Assembly (NCBI GenBank): GCA_944392595.1
Contig: CALXXD010000002.1
Coordinates: 1-64,000, forward strand
Source of the DNA: an uncultured Alphaproteobacteria bacterium
GTDB taxonomy: Bacteria > Pseudomonadota > Alphaproteobacteria > Rs-D84
Length of the DNA stretch: 64,000 bases
Reading direction: 5' to 3'
How positions within the stretch are numbered: the stretch's first letter is position 1; every line of letters starts with the position of its first letter. Shown in pieces: positions 18,426 through 26,714 of this stretch. The notes below the pieces were generated by a model. That model did not search any database and was not told where the DNA came from. It was given only the letters and a program-made list of their open reading frames with translations. Both the position numbers and the translations under genes were made by a program.

Positions 18426-18571
18426 GGGAGTCGAAACCCCATCTAACGTGTTCATCATGAACAAAGAACTCCAAACCCGGGTTGGAGAGTGGTGAATATA
18501 TTGAATAAGCCCGCTATTTCGTTAGATGTAGTTTCGACCTCCAACCGCCTGATTTTTTCAGCGGTTTTTTT
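18426..18571 (+). promoter_or_regulatory. Structured leader with terminator: candidate attenuator or riboswitch
   Basis: A 23-nt 5' arm (18426-18448) pairs with 18520-18542 at 19 of 23 positions (for example GTCGAAAC and ATCTAACG). The enclosed region holds a TGTTCA/TGAACA hairpin (18449-18463) and a CTCCAA/TTGGAG hairpin (18469-18487). A terminator follows at 18543-18571 (AACCGC...GCGGTT plus T run). GGTTGGAG at 18480-18487 can pair instead with CTCCAACC at 18539-18546, which overlaps the left arm of the terminator. Mutually exclusive pairings of this kind are the mark of transcription attenuation. The start codon of the 653-residue gene is 16 nt further on, with GGGGG as ribosome-binding site. 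I could not match it to a known riboswitch class. Confidence 0.55.
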
Positions 18572-18586
18572 CGGGGGAAAACTTAC

Positions 18587-20548
18587 ATGTTCCGACGCTT
18601 TGTCGTGTTTTTGTTGATGCTTTTGCCGGTAACTGCGCAGGCGGTAACCTGTGACCCGGATCAGTATCTGGACGGCGAATTTTGTTATACATGCCCTGCG
18701 AATGCAACATGTGACGGCACGAATTTCACATGTAACCCAGGTTGGTTTTCCGACGGCGCAATCTGTACGCAATGCAGCGTTGCGAATTCGTCCTGTACAG
18801 GCCCCGACGATTACAGTTGTTTGCCGGGTTTTTATGACAGCGATGGTAAATGCAACGCGTGTCCTGATAATGCGACTTGTGCCGGCGGACATGAATATTT
18901 TTATTGCAAACCGGGGTATTACAAATACAATCAAATTTGCTATTCCTGTGCAGAACATGTTTGCAACGGTGAAAATTTGATAAGTTGCGGTGCGGGATAT
19001 TACAGAAGATATGATTTCAGATGTGCTAAATGCGCCAGCGCACAATATTGTCCGGCGGGACAAAATTCAACCCCAATGTGTATAGAGGGCTATTACCGCG
19101 ACGGTAATGGCAATTGTGTCCCGTGCCCAGATGGTTATTATTGCCCTTTGGCTGAATCAGATACAACCAATATACACGAGCATTGCGATGTTGGATATTA
19201 TCGTGCAGGGAACAGTTGCAGCAAATGCCCCGATGACATTGTGTGCCCTGGGGGCAAGATGGACGAAATGACATGTCCAGACGGATTATTCAAACATGAT
19301 AATGGTCAATGCCTGTCGTATGCGCCGGGTGATTGTGGTATGGCACCAAACTGTAATCCAGGATGTTGGAATGACGGCGGCCAATGCACGCCATGTGTCA
19401 CAGAACACTCAACATGCACAGATGGAAATAATTTTACATGTATGGCGGGATATTATAAAAACGGCCAATCGTGCGAAGTATGCCCTGAAAACTCAAATTG
19501 TCCCGCAGACAGCACACAAATTTCATGCATGCCCGGATATTATCTTGATGGTAACGAATGTTTGGCATGTGGAACGGCTGCGGTTTATTGTATCGATAAT
19601 ATTCGATATAGTTGCCCCGAATATGTACCAGGCAGCATGGATCCATTTTTACCAAATGGGTCGTCGGTAATTTCTGCAACAGGATTAATGGCGTTGGACA
19701 GTCCATTTCAATCACGGGTTGAAAGATGCTCGATTAATTTCGATATTACATCGCCAACGGGAAATTACAAACTTTTTTGGTCGCGCTGGAGCATCGCCAA
19801 CAATTCATACAGCGGTCCCAATGACGGTGGTATGCGGTATTGGTATTCCGCGAATGCGGGTTATTATTTATCATCACCAACCATAATTATCAGTACAACA
19901 TATTACCTGAAAATGAATGAATGTACCAACGGGGCGGAAAATTCATATTATACAGGCCCCGGTTCGCCCGAAGGTAATGATTGCCCGTGGGTGTGTAATG
20001 ATGGATTTTATCGCGACGGCAACGAATGTTTGACTTGTCCGCCCGGGATGAATTGCGCCGGTGGCGGCATAGTTTGCCCAATCGGAATGTATGCCGATAA
20101 AAATCAGTGCCTGGCATGTCCGTCTGGATATACTGATGCGCAAACCAACGGCGCGCAATCGATCGATATGTGTCAAAAACGGTGCGATGGCGGGACTTAT
20201 GTCGCCACCCCAGAATCAAATACATGCTCAAACGTTGGCGCGGGTTATTGGATTGGCGAAAACTATACAAACTATGGCGCGACAGGCACACGTAACGCGT
20301 GCGACGGTGGAATGACTACATTGGGTTACGGCGCCGGCGCGGACGAGGCCGCCGATTGTGGCCGGACTTTGCACATTGGCGATAAAACCGTGCATTTACG
20401 CAGTGCGCGCCGTACAAGTCCATCATTGGTGGTTAAATATTCAGATAAATTATTTTACGGCGATATGTCGCCAAACGCCCCCGGCAATTTGAAAATTAAA
20501 GTGGGCAACACAACATATTCAGTCTATGACGATTCCATGATTGAATAG
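18587..20548 (+). CDS. Secreted cysteine-rich repeat protein
   Basis: A 653-residue protein with a signal peptide (MFRRFVVFLLMLLPVTAQA). It then has many tandem modules of about 25-35 residues built on a C-x-P-G-[YF]-Y-x-x-[GN]-x-C-x-x-C theme (for example CNPGWFSDGAICTQC and CKPGYYKYNQICYSC). The arrangement recalls EGF-like or Ephrin-receptor GCC2/GCC3 repeats and implies disulphide-bonded surface structure. A non-repeat insertion lies near residues 345-450, and a C-terminal cap without cysteines (LHIGDKTVHLRSAR, then a beta-rich end) closes the protein. It shares module style with the proteins at 32.8 kb and 52.3-58.2 kb. Function unknown; surface display or adhesion is inference. R1/R2 repeats flank it on both sides. 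Confidence 0.8.
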   Translation: MFRRFVVFLLMLLPVTAQAVTCDPDQYLDGEFCYTCPANATCDGTNFTCNPGWFSDGAICTQCSVANSSCTGPDDYSCLPGFYDSDGKCNACPDNATCAGGHEYFYCKPGYYKYNQICYSCAEHVCNGENLISCGAGYYRRYDFRCAKCASAQYCPAGQNSTPMCIEGYYRDGNGNCVPCPDGYYCPLAESDTTNIHEHCDVGYYRAGNSCSKCPDDIVCPGGKMDEMTCPDGLFKHDNGQCLSYAPGDCGMAPNCNPGCWNDGGQCTPCVTEHSTCTDGNNFTCMAGYYKNGQSCEVCPENSNCPADSTQISCMPGYYLDGNECLACGTAAVYCIDNIRYSCPEYVPGSMDPFLPNGSSVISATGLMALDSPFQSRVERCSINFDITSPTGNYKLFWSRWSIANNSYSGPNDGGMRYWYSANAGYYLSSPTIIISTTYYLKMNECTNGAENSYYTGPGSPEGNDCPWVCNDGFYRDGNECLTCPPGMNCAGGGIVCPIGMYADKNQCLACPSGYTDAQTNGAQSIDMCQKRCDGGTYVATPESNTCSNVGAGYWIGENYTNYGATGTRNACDGGMTTLGYGAGADEAADCGRTLHIGDKTVHLRSARRTSPSLVVKYSDKLFYGDMSPNAPGNLKIKVGNTTYSVYDDSMIE

Positions 20549-20559
20549 TACGCCGTGGG

Positions 20560-20760
20560 GCGGCCCGCACCAATAGCATACCAAGTTCCCCCTTTACGAC
20601 GGACATGGTTGCCGCCTCCGTCCTGCCGCGGTCTAAGTTCCCCCTTTACGACGGATGGGTGCCGCGATACCGGGCCCCACGAAAATGCAATTTTCGTGGG
20701 TGGTTGGGGCGGGGTGGTCTATCATCCGAAGCCCTGGCGAAGGGGAAAACATAAGTCACG
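20560..20760. repeat. R2 palindromic mosaic
   Basis: Directly downstream of the 653-residue gene. It contains AAGTTCCCCC...GACGGATGGGTGCCGCGATACCGGG type modules, GCGAAAATGC-like ACGAAAATGCAATTTTCGTGGG, and the GAAGCCCTGGCGAAGGGG element. About 50 bp before the following R1 copy is shared with the sequence before R1 copy 1, so the two composites arose by duplication. Confidence 0.65.
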
Positions 20761-20774
20761 AGCAACTCCATCGC

Positions 20775-20920
20775 TGTCATTGCGAAGGAGTACGATCAAC
20801 GTTGAAAACGTTGTCGTACGACTGTGGCAATCCAGTCATAATATGTCTGCGGGCGAATGCCCGCAGTGCTTTTTTATTTACTGGATCGCCACGGTCGTTT
20901 CACTCCCTCGCGATGACAAA
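20775..20920 (+). repeat. R1 palindromic repeat, copy 2
   Basis: Same element as at 17995, nearly identical through the GTACGATCAACGTT hairpin and the GCGGGCGAATGCCCGC hairpin. It carries about 9 extra bases near the right end (CGGTCGTTTCACTCCCTCG). Same orientation as the other copies. Confidence 0.85.
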
Positions 20921-20939
20921 GGGGACTAAATGCCCAAGC

Positions 20940-21105
20940 CCGCAGTCTCTAACCACCCCGGCGGCAAGCCGCCACCCCTCCAATGGAGGGGAACTTGGTA
21001 CGTTCCCGTCGCGGTCTAGGTTCCCCTCTGCGGAGGGGTGGCACGAAGTGCCGGGGTGGTTTATCACCCGAAACCTTGGCGAAGGGTGAGACACGAGTAA
21101 CAAGT
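20940..21105. repeat. R2 palindromic mosaic
   Basis: Contains CCCCTCCAATGGAGGGG and CCCCTCTGCGGAGGGG hairpins, the GGCACGAAGTGCC hairpin, the CACCCGAAACCTTGGCGAAGGGTG element, and the ACGAGTAACAAGTAACCAGTAAC tag. No coding potential is convincing. Confidence 0.65.
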
Positions 21106-21121
21106 AACCAGTAACTCCCCC

Positions 21122-21206
21122 TGGTTCTGGTTCAAATCCTGGGCTTGTACAAAAATTAAACCGCCGTTTCCGGCGGTTAAATTCCTGGCGCGCCCAGAAG
21201 GATTCC
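21122..21206 (-). repeat. tRNA-Arg-linked repeat unit, distal copy
   Basis: Read on the minus strand, this ends one unit: a 20-bp copy of the tRNA-Arg 3' end (AATCCTTCTGGGCGCGCCA, top strand about 21185-21206). A terminator hairpin (AACCGCCGGAAACGGCGGTT) follows, and then a segment TACAAGCCCAGGATTTGAACC that matches the segment after the real tRNA terminator. It is a partial tandem duplicate of the sequence at 21290-21391. Confidence 0.7.
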
Positions 21207-21345
21207 CTCGCACGGCACATATGTGCCGGCTGTGGGGCATTCGTGACGATTTGGCTGCGCGTGGCTTGCCAAATCTACTCATTGTCGAACCCTTTTTGTT
21301 CGGGTTCAAATCCTGGGGCTTGCACATAATAAAAACAACGTCACG
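21207..21345 (-). repeat. Unit between tRNA-Arg and its 3'-end copy
   Basis: Minus strand order from the tRNA is: terminator hairpin AACGTCACGTTTTCGTGACGTT (about 21332-21357), then TGCAAGCCCCAGGATTTGAACCC, then about 85 bases without recognised content, then the copied tRNA end. It has the same organisation as the units after tRNA-Gly at 46.3-46.6 kb. An open frame runs through it but only reads repeat sequence. Confidence 0.6.
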
Positions 21346-21369
21346 AAAACGTGACGTTGTTATTTATTC

Positions 21370-21446
21370 TGGCGCGCCCAGAAGGATTCGAACCCTCAAC
21401 CTTCTGATCCGTAGTCAGATGCTCTATCCAATTGAGCCATGGGCGC
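21370..21446 (-). tRNA. tRNA-Arg (anticodon ACG)
   Basis: On the minus strand acceptor GCGCCCA pairs with TGGGCGC. The D arm includes GGCTCAATTGGATAGAGC, the anticodon stem TCTGA/TCAGA encloses CTACGGA with ACG in the anticodon position, and the T arm is GGGTTCGAATCC. CCA is encoded at 21370-21372. A34 is normally deaminated to inosine by TadA so that it reads CGU, CGC and CGA. Confidence 0.95.
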
Positions 21447-21498
21447 AACGTTCGTATATTCTATACGATTTTATCCAGATTGCAAGCAAAATTATATC

Positions 21499-22080
21499 TT
21501 ATCGTGTTTTTTCGCCACGGCCATGATACAGCTTATTAAAATGTTGCCGGCATACGGATTTATAATTACTGTCGCCAACCGCGATTTGTTCGCCGTCATG
21601 AACCACGCGACCCGACGCATCAAATCGCAGGTGATGTGTCGCCAATCGCATACAGCCCGGTATCTGGCACGTCGATTCCATGCGGTGCAGTTTTGCGCCG
21701 ACCTCGATTAACCTGCGGGCGGCCGGAAAAATGTGTTCGTTACTGTCAATCATCAGTCCATAACACATAATTATCACGGGCGCAGAATCGGCAATTCGAA
21801 CCAGGGCATCTATATCCGCCGGGGTAAAGAACTGGATTTCGTCAATCAGTACCATTTTTGTATCCGCGTCCGGCCGCCATCCAACCAAAGACCGCATTGG
21901 TGTGGCGTCTGCGGATATTCCGATGCGTGAATTTACTTGATCGGTACTGAAACGGTTGTCGATAAGCGGCTTTATAATTTCGGTTTTATTACCATTTTTA
22001 TTTTGGTTATACGCGTTTATCACCAGCAATGCTGATTTAGAGCATCCCATAGTCCCATAGTGAAAATGTAAATTTGCCAT
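21499..22080 (-). CDS. tdk: Thymidine kinase (type II)
   Basis: Salvage enzyme that phosphorylates thymidine to dTMP with ATP. The 193-residue protein starts with ANLHFHYGTMGCSKSALLV, the P-loop variant (GxMGxSKS) found in one branch of type II enzymes. It has the DEIQFF Walker B motif with the following lid region, and C-terminal zinc-binding cysteines (CQIPGC and CRQHF). htpX lies 3 nt upstream on the same strand, so the two are probably cotranscribed. Confidence 0.9.
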   Translation of the reverse strand: MANLHFHYGTMGCSKSALLVINAYNQNKNGNKTEIIKPLIDNRFSTDQVNSRIGISADATPMRSLVGWRPDADTKMVLIDEIQFFTPADIDALVRIADSAPVIIMCYGLMIDSNEHIFPAARRLIEVGAKLHRMESTCQIPGCMRLATHHLRFDASGRVVHDGEQIAVGDSNYKSVCRQHFNKLYHGRGEKTR

Positions 22081-22083
22081 TCG

Positions 22084-23022
22084 TTAATTCCCTGCGTTTG
22101 ATGCCATAGATTCCAATCGTTCTATACGTTTTTCAACCGGCGGGTGCGTTGCCATCAGCGAACTGGCAAACTCACGCGGGCCGCCAGGGTACGCGATGCA
22201 CACCGCAGACATAGATTTGACTTTATCCAGACACTCCACGCGTGCGTCGGTTGTGATTTTGCGCAGCGCGTTTGCCAAAGCCATCGGGTTACGCGTGATT
22301 TGCGCACCTGTTGCGTCGGCTGCATATTCGCGATTGCGCGACACGGCCATACGTAAAATCGGCGTGATAATCCAGTTAAATACCATAAACGCCAACCATA
22401 CCATTAACAGCACCGCCGCGCCATTACCGCGATTGTCGTTGTCGCCATTATTGCCAACAATTGCCAAACGCAAAATCATATCGGCCGCAAATACTGTCAC
22501 ACCGACGCCTGTTATTAACATCATATCCAGCCGAATATCGCGATTACCAATATGCGCCATTTCGTGCGCGATTACGCCCTGTAATTCCAAATTGTCCAAT
22601 TTTTTAATTATCCCGCGGGTCAGCGCAACGGATGCGTCGCGGGGACTGCGCCCCGTGGCAAAAGCGTTCATAGAATCGTCGTCAATAATATAAACGCGGG
22701 GGCGGGGCAATCCCGCCGCAATTGCGACGTTTTCAACCGCGCGGAAAATTTCACGATTTTGCTTGTCATCATCAAAAATCTCGTGCGCATGGGCGGAATG
22801 CAGCATCATAGAATCACCAAACGCCCACGATATAACCAACCATACTGCGCACGCGATAAACGTCGGAATTGCGACCGATACAGTCGTTTGCAACGCTGTG
22901 TCAATCGGTGCAACAATCCAAGTAAATAGGAAAATCAGCGCAATAAATATCAGCGGAAAGCAAATCACCAAGAATACAGTTTTTATGTTATTACTGCGAA
23001 TATGGTCATATACAGTCTTCAT
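22084..23022 (-). CDS. htpX: Membrane zinc metalloprotease HtpX
   Basis: M48-family protease that works with FtsH in membrane-protein quality control. The 312-residue protein has two N-terminal TM helices (about 17-37 and 45-68) and the HEMAH zinc motif near residue 152 (VIAHEMAHIGNRD). Two more hydrophobic stretches follow, then the SRNREYAADATGA segment that carries the third zinc ligand Glu. The C-terminal THPPVEKRIERLE is a clear HtpX signature. It is closely followed by tdk. Confidence 0.93.
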   Translation of the reverse strand: MKTVYDHIRSNNIKTVFLVICFPLIFIALIFLFTWIVAPIDTALQTTVSVAIPTFIACAVWLVISWAFGDSMMLHSAHAHEIFDDDKQNREIFRAVENVAIAAGLPRPRVYIIDDDSMNAFATGRSPRDASVALTRGIIKKLDNLELQGVIAHEMAHIGNRDIRLDMMLITGVGVTVFAADMILRLAIVGNNGDNDNRGNGAAVLLMVWLAFMVFNWIITPILRMAVSRNREYAADATGAQITRNPMALANALRKITTDARVECLDKVKSMSAVCIAYPGGPREFASSLMATHPPVEKRIERLESMASNAGN

Positions 23023-23026
23023 ACAA

Positions 23027-23413
23027 CTATTCCTTTGTATTGCGTACAGATTCTTTGCGGAAAACTACGTCAAAACTGCCGTTATTTATTGGTGTGACGG
23101 AAATGATGTACGGTGTTAAAATACTTTCAGTCGCCCATTGGATAAATAACGGTTTTAATACACCACTGGCCCCGGTTATAATTGTTGCGCGTCGTACCCC
23201 AGACGTTGCCAAATTCATAATTTCATCCCATGCTTGATCGACCGTATGCCGGTGCAAATCCAGAATTGCGTGTTCTGGGATTTGTGGCGCAATCTGTGGG
23301 ATTCGTTGTGATAATTTTAATTCTGCGCGTACGGTGCGGCGGGTCGCGTCACTGTTGGGCGCGAATTCAGCCCCCACCATGTTTGCAATATCCGCATCTG
23401 TTAATTTTTTCAT
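23027..23413 (-). CDS. Smr-domain protein
   Basis: A 128-residue protein with a C-terminal Smr (MutS2-related) domain, recognised by the LDLHRHTVDQAWDEI start and the GVRRATIITG strand that follows. Smr domains bind or nick nucleic acids; small alphaproteobacterial versions are common near envelope or translation genes. The usual LDLHG reads LDLHR here and the TGxGxHS motif reads TGASGVLK, so catalytic residues may be altered. It starts 1-2 nt from the bamD stop, which implies coupled translation. An in-frame ATG 27 nt upstream lies inside bamD and is less likely. Confidence 0.75.
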   Translation of the reverse strand: MKKLTDADIANMVGAEFAPNSDATRRTVRAELKLSQRIPQIAPQIPEHAILDLHRHTVDQAWDEIMNLATSGVRRATIITGASGVLKPLFIQWATESILTPYIISVTPINNGSFDVVFRKESVRNTKE

Positions 23414-23414
23414 A

Positions 23415-24182
23415 TTAATCAGCCACCGTCCCAGATTCAAAATCCGCTGGTTTTTTATCCAACTTTTTTGTCCATTCGTTGTCTGGGAAATTCAAGCGCA
23501 GCATTTCGGCATATCCGTATGCTTGTTCAGGCAACCCGATTGCGGTATAACATTCGGTTAATCTGTACAAAGCCTCGGGCGTCATGACGGTTTCTTGGGC
23601 TGTTTGCACAACCGATTGCAGCCGTGAAATTGCGCTGGGCCAATTTTTGCGTGCCATGTCGCCACGTGCAGAATACATGGCTTTGCCCGCGATATAATTT
23701 TTCAAGATATTAATTTTATTTTCAGCATTTTTCGCATATTCAGATTTTGGGAATCGCGTAACCAGTTGCTGGAATTGTTGCAACGCGTATGCAGACATCC
23801 CCGGTTCGCGGCGAACATCGCTGACCTGGCGATAATAACACATTCCGCGCAGATACAACATGTACGGAACATCGCGGTGGCCTGGGTGAAAACGCATAAA
23901 ACGGTCAATAGTCATTATTGCACCCGCAAAATCATCGTCCATATATTGTGAATACGCCGCCATCACCAACGCGTCCGCAGCCCATTGGGACGCAGGGTAT
24001 TGAGTTTCTGCCTGTAAAAATTCTGTGGCGGCGGCTTCGTATTCTTCGTCATTGAATTCTGCGTACGCAGATTCGTATATTTCAGACAACGGCCGTTCGA
24101 CAATAATATCGTTATCTGCGCCGGCGCACGCGGCCAATGCGGTTGCCATTCCAATCAACATAAAAATTTTTTTTGTGTGCAT
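23415..24182 (-). CDS. bamD: Outer membrane assembly lipoprotein BamD
   Basis: Lipoprotein of the BAM complex that inserts beta-barrel proteins into the outer membrane. The 255-residue protein has a lipoprotein signal with lipobox LAAC (MHTKKIFMLIGMATALAAC). Five TPR-like helical repeats follow, with the conserved YESAYAEFNDEEYEAAATEF and YPASQWAADALVMAAYSQY blocks. The start ATG at 24182 was chosen from the signal peptide; open sequence continues upstream but lies outside the family. murJ diverges with a 46-bp gap. Confidence 0.9.
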   Translation of the reverse strand: MHTKKIFMLIGMATALAACAGADNDIIVERPLSEIYESAYAEFNDEEYEAAATEFLQAETQYPASQWAADALVMAAYSQYMDDDFAGAIMTIDRFMRFHPGHRDVPYMLYLRGMCYYRQVSDVRREPGMSAYALQQFQQLVTRFPKSEYAKNAENKINILKNYIAGKAMYSARGDMARKNWPSAISRLQSVVQTAQETVMTPEALYRLTECYTAIGLPEQAYGYAEMLRLNFPDNEWTKKLDKKPADFESGTVAD

Positions 24183-24228
24183 ATTCCTGCCTTGATTTTG
24201 TATTCCAAGTGGCAGTATAATCCAAACT

Positions 24229-25689
24229 ATGAGTCTAGGCAAACATATTTTCGGCGTAAGTGTTATGACCGGCATCAGCCGTGTTTTTGGCTTTGTTCGC
24301 GATTTGTTGGTGGCGCATGTTTTTGGTGCAGGTCGTCTGTCAGATATATTTTTGGCTGCGTTCAAGTTACCAAACTTGTTCCGCGATTTATTGGGCGAGG
24401 GCGCATTATCATCCATATTCATCCCGATGTACGCCGATCGAAACAAAGACGAATATTTCGCCAAAAATGTATTTTCGTGGCTGATGGTGATTTTGTTATT
24501 CATCGCCATTTTGTTCGAGATTTTTATGCCAATCGTCGTATGGATATTGGCACCCGGGTTCGCAGATGACCCCGGCAAAATGCAATTAACTGTTGTGATT
24601 TCGCGCATAATGTTTTGGTACGTGGTGTTTATATGCGCGTCTGCGTTTTTATCGGCCATTTTGAACGCGTTTTCACGGTTTTTACTGGTGGCGTTTATGC
24701 CTGTGTTGTTAAACGTGATGTTGATTGGTGCATTATTGTTGGCGGCGTGGTTCGCACCAATGACGATATTGTATATCATGGCGGTAACTGTGGTGTTGGC
24801 TGGGATTTTACAGTTCGCAATTTTATGGGCGCGAATTCGTCGGCATCATTTTGGTCTGCGATTAATTCGCCCGCGTTGGACGCCCGCGATTAAAAGTATG
24901 TTTAAACGGTTGGGCATTGGTATTGTGGGCAATGGGTTTTACCAGATTACGACAATTGTTGGTACATTGGTCGCCAGTTTTCAAAGTGGTGCAGTGTCGT
25001 GGCTGTATTATTCCGACCGAATGATTCAGTTGCCAAACGCGCTGATTGCTTTGGCGGTGGGGACTGTTTTAATATCATCAATTTCAAATGCCATGGCGCA
25101 AAAGAATATGGCCAGTGTTTATCGCCAACAAAATATTTCTATGCGTCAATCGATGATGTTGATAATGCCGTGTGTTGTTGGTCTGTTTGTGTTGGCAGAA
25201 CCAATAATCCAGTACTTGTTTGAATACGGCGCATGGACACACGAATCCACACATGCGGTCGCGATGGCAATGATGATCCAGGTTTTGGTGTTGCCCGCCA
25301 TGATGATAAGCCAGATTTACAGCAAAACATTATACGCATCCCAAGATGTACGCACGCCCGTCACAACCAGCATTATATCTTTGGTTGTCGCGATTTTAAT
25401 ATACATTGGCGCATTCCATTTTGTCGGATATTTGGCAATACCAATCGGCGTGGTGGTCAGTGGTTATCTGAAAAATTATTTGCTGCGTCGCGCATGTCGC
25501 AAACGCGATTTGATACGGACCGAGCCACGTACGCGTCGCGCGATTGCGGCATTTGGTGCGTTGGCGGCATTACTGGGCGTTGGTTTGTGGTTTATTCCAA
25601 TCCCGAACATTTGGATATTGTTTGTGGCAATCGGTGGATTTGCGATTATATATTTACCGGTGGCGTATCTGATTGATAAAAAAATATAG
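24229..25689 (+). CDS. murJ: Lipid II flippase MurJ
   Basis: Polytopic MOP-superfamily transporter that flips lipid II across the inner membrane for peptidoglycan synthesis. The 486-residue protein has about 13-14 predicted TM helices and the family N terminus SVMTGISRVFGFVRDLLVA. LGEGALSSIFIPMY follows, as does the central SWLYYSDRMIQLPNALI block with the substrate-site arginine region. Length and motif order match MurJ/MviN. It is divergent from bamD, so two envelope biogenesis genes share one control region. Confidence 0.93.
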   Translation: MSLGKHIFGVSVMTGISRVFGFVRDLLVAHVFGAGRLSDIFLAAFKLPNLFRDLLGEGALSSIFIPMYADRNKDEYFAKNVFSWLMVILLFIAILFEIFMPIVVWILAPGFADDPGKMQLTVVISRIMFWYVVFICASAFLSAILNAFSRFLLVAFMPVLLNVMLIGALLLAAWFAPMTILYIMAVTVVLAGILQFAILWARIRRHHFGLRLIRPRWTPAIKSMFKRLGIGIVGNGFYQITTIVGTLVASFQSGAVSWLYYSDRMIQLPNALIALAVGTVLISSISNAMAQKNMASVYRQQNISMRQSMMLIMPCVVGLFVLAEPIIQYLFEYGAWTHESTHAVAMAMMIQVLVLPAMMISQIYSKTLYASQDVRTPVTTSIISLVVAILIYIGAFHFVGYLAIPIGVVVSGYLKNYLLRRACRKRDLIRTEPRTRRAIAAFGALAALLGVGLWFIPIPNIWILFVAIGGFAIIYLPVAYLIDKKI

Positions 25690-25700
25690 TCAAAATAAAG

Positions 25701-25729
25701 TTGAAAATGGGACTTTTGTGTGATAAAAT
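25701..25729 (+). promoter_or_regulatory. Sigma70 promoter of rlpA
   Basis: TTGAAA (25701-25706), 17-nt spacer, TAAAAT (25724-25729), 31 nt upstream of the rlpA start codon. An AAGGAG ribosome-binding site follows. Confidence 0.75.
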
Positions 25730-25760
25730 CTGAACATAAAAGAATGTAAGGAGTCCCACT

Positions 25761-26684
25761 ATGAAAAAAATAATTTCTCTTGCGGCATTGATGGCTGTTC
25801 TGGCGGGTTGTACTGATTTAAGCACCACGGACACCAGCGCGGTTAATGGATATGCTGCGGATGGTTTTGGTGAAGAAACACTGATTACCACAGACGAATC
25901 ACTGAACAATACATATTTGTTGGCACCGGCGCCGAAATACTATGTCGGCAGTGCGTATAAAGTCGAAGATGTGCAATACATCCCGGTCGAAGATTTAACA
26001 TACAATCAAACGGGTGTTGCGGGGATTGTGCCGGCTGAATTAAATGGCACGAAAACCAGCAATGGTGAAGTTTTTGATATAAATCAAATGGTCGCAACCA
26101 GCAAAACATTGCCTTTGCCGACAATTGCACGTGTGACAAACTTGGATAATGGACAATCGGTTGTCGTCCGTGTGAATAATCGTGGGCCATTTGTGAATAC
26201 CCGTATTATGGATTTGTCGCCGGCTGCGGCTGCAAAAATTGGTATGAACGGCCAATCCAAGGTCCAGGTCCAGGTTCTGGCGGATGAATCAATCGCGGTT
26301 AAAAATGCGACATTGGGTGTTGTGCCCCAGCCACAGCCGCAACCCCAGCAGCAACCAATGCAACTAACCGAAACAACGGTTGTTACAACGACAACTGCCC
26401 CCGGGACTGTGGTGACAACGACAACTGCCCCGGCCGCAACATCGGGTGAATACAGCGTACAACTTGCTGCGTTCTATGCCCAAGACAGCGCGGATTCGTT
26501 GGCGGCACGTATGTCTAAATACGGCAATGCAGTCGTTGTCCAAGAAGGCGATATGTACAAAGTTCGTATTATAAATCTGGATGCAACCAAGGCGCGCAGT
26601 GTTATTGATGCGTTGCGCAGTAACGAAGGTATGGCACCGGGGCTGTTACGTAATGGCCGTTGGATAAATGCCGACAGCATTTAA
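25761..26684 (+). CDS. rlpA: RlpA-like septal lipoprotein (DPBB + SPOR)
   Basis: RlpA proteins bind peptidoglycan stripped of stem peptides and in some species act as lytic transglycosylases. The 307-residue product has a lipobox (LAGC at 17-20) and a double-psi beta-barrel region. That region has the family segment TKTSNGEVFDINQMVATSKTLPLP, followed by RVTNLDNGQSVVVRVNNRGP. A Pro/Gln/Thr-rich linker with a direct repeat (TTTTAPGTVV, TTTTAPAATS) precedes a C-terminal SPOR domain of about 70 residues. The usual HGxxSGEMYD histidine is not obvious, so catalytic activity is uncertain. Confidence 0.87.
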   Translation: MKKIISLAALMAVLAGCTDLSTTDTSAVNGYAADGFGEETLITTDESLNNTYLLAPAPKYYVGSAYKVEDVQYIPVEDLTYNQTGVAGIVPAELNGTKTSNGEVFDINQMVATSKTLPLPTIARVTNLDNGQSVVVRVNNRGPFVNTRIMDLSPAAAAKIGMNGQSKVQVQVLADESIAVKNATLGVVPQPQPQPQQQPMQLTETTVVTTTTAPGTVVTTTTAPAATSGEYSVQLAAFYAQDSADSLAARMSKYGNAVVVQEGDMYKVRIINLDATKARSVIDALRSNEGMAPGLLRNGRWINADSI

Positions 26685-26687
26685 TAA

Positions 26688-26714
26688 AAACGGGGCGTAT
26701 GCCCCGTTTTTTAT
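26688..26714. terminator. Bidirectional terminator rlpA / csp
   Basis: ACGGGGC and GCCCCGT stem, GTAT loop, A run before and T run after. It sits between convergent rlpA and the cold-shock gene; the csp stop codon lies in its T run. Confidence 0.9.

Noticed and set aside
18426-18542. Invertible promoter at 18.4 kb
   Set aside because: The arms are imperfect (19 of 23), no promoter is visible between them on either strand, and the terminator pairing fits an RNA leader better.
18398-18571. 6S RNA or tmRNA
   Set aside because: The fold is multibranched with a terminator tied to the next gene, not a rod with a central bubble. No tRNA-like ends or tag frame are present. Kept as an attenuator-like leader.
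21064-21327. Small minus-strand open frames over the tRNA-Arg-linked repeat
   Set aside because: They translate tRNA-derived and terminator sequence and have no ribosome-binding site.
24183-24779. Long upstream extension of bamD
   Set aside because: It overlaps the start of murJ on the opposite strand and is low-complexity. The lipoprotein signal peptide starts at 24182.
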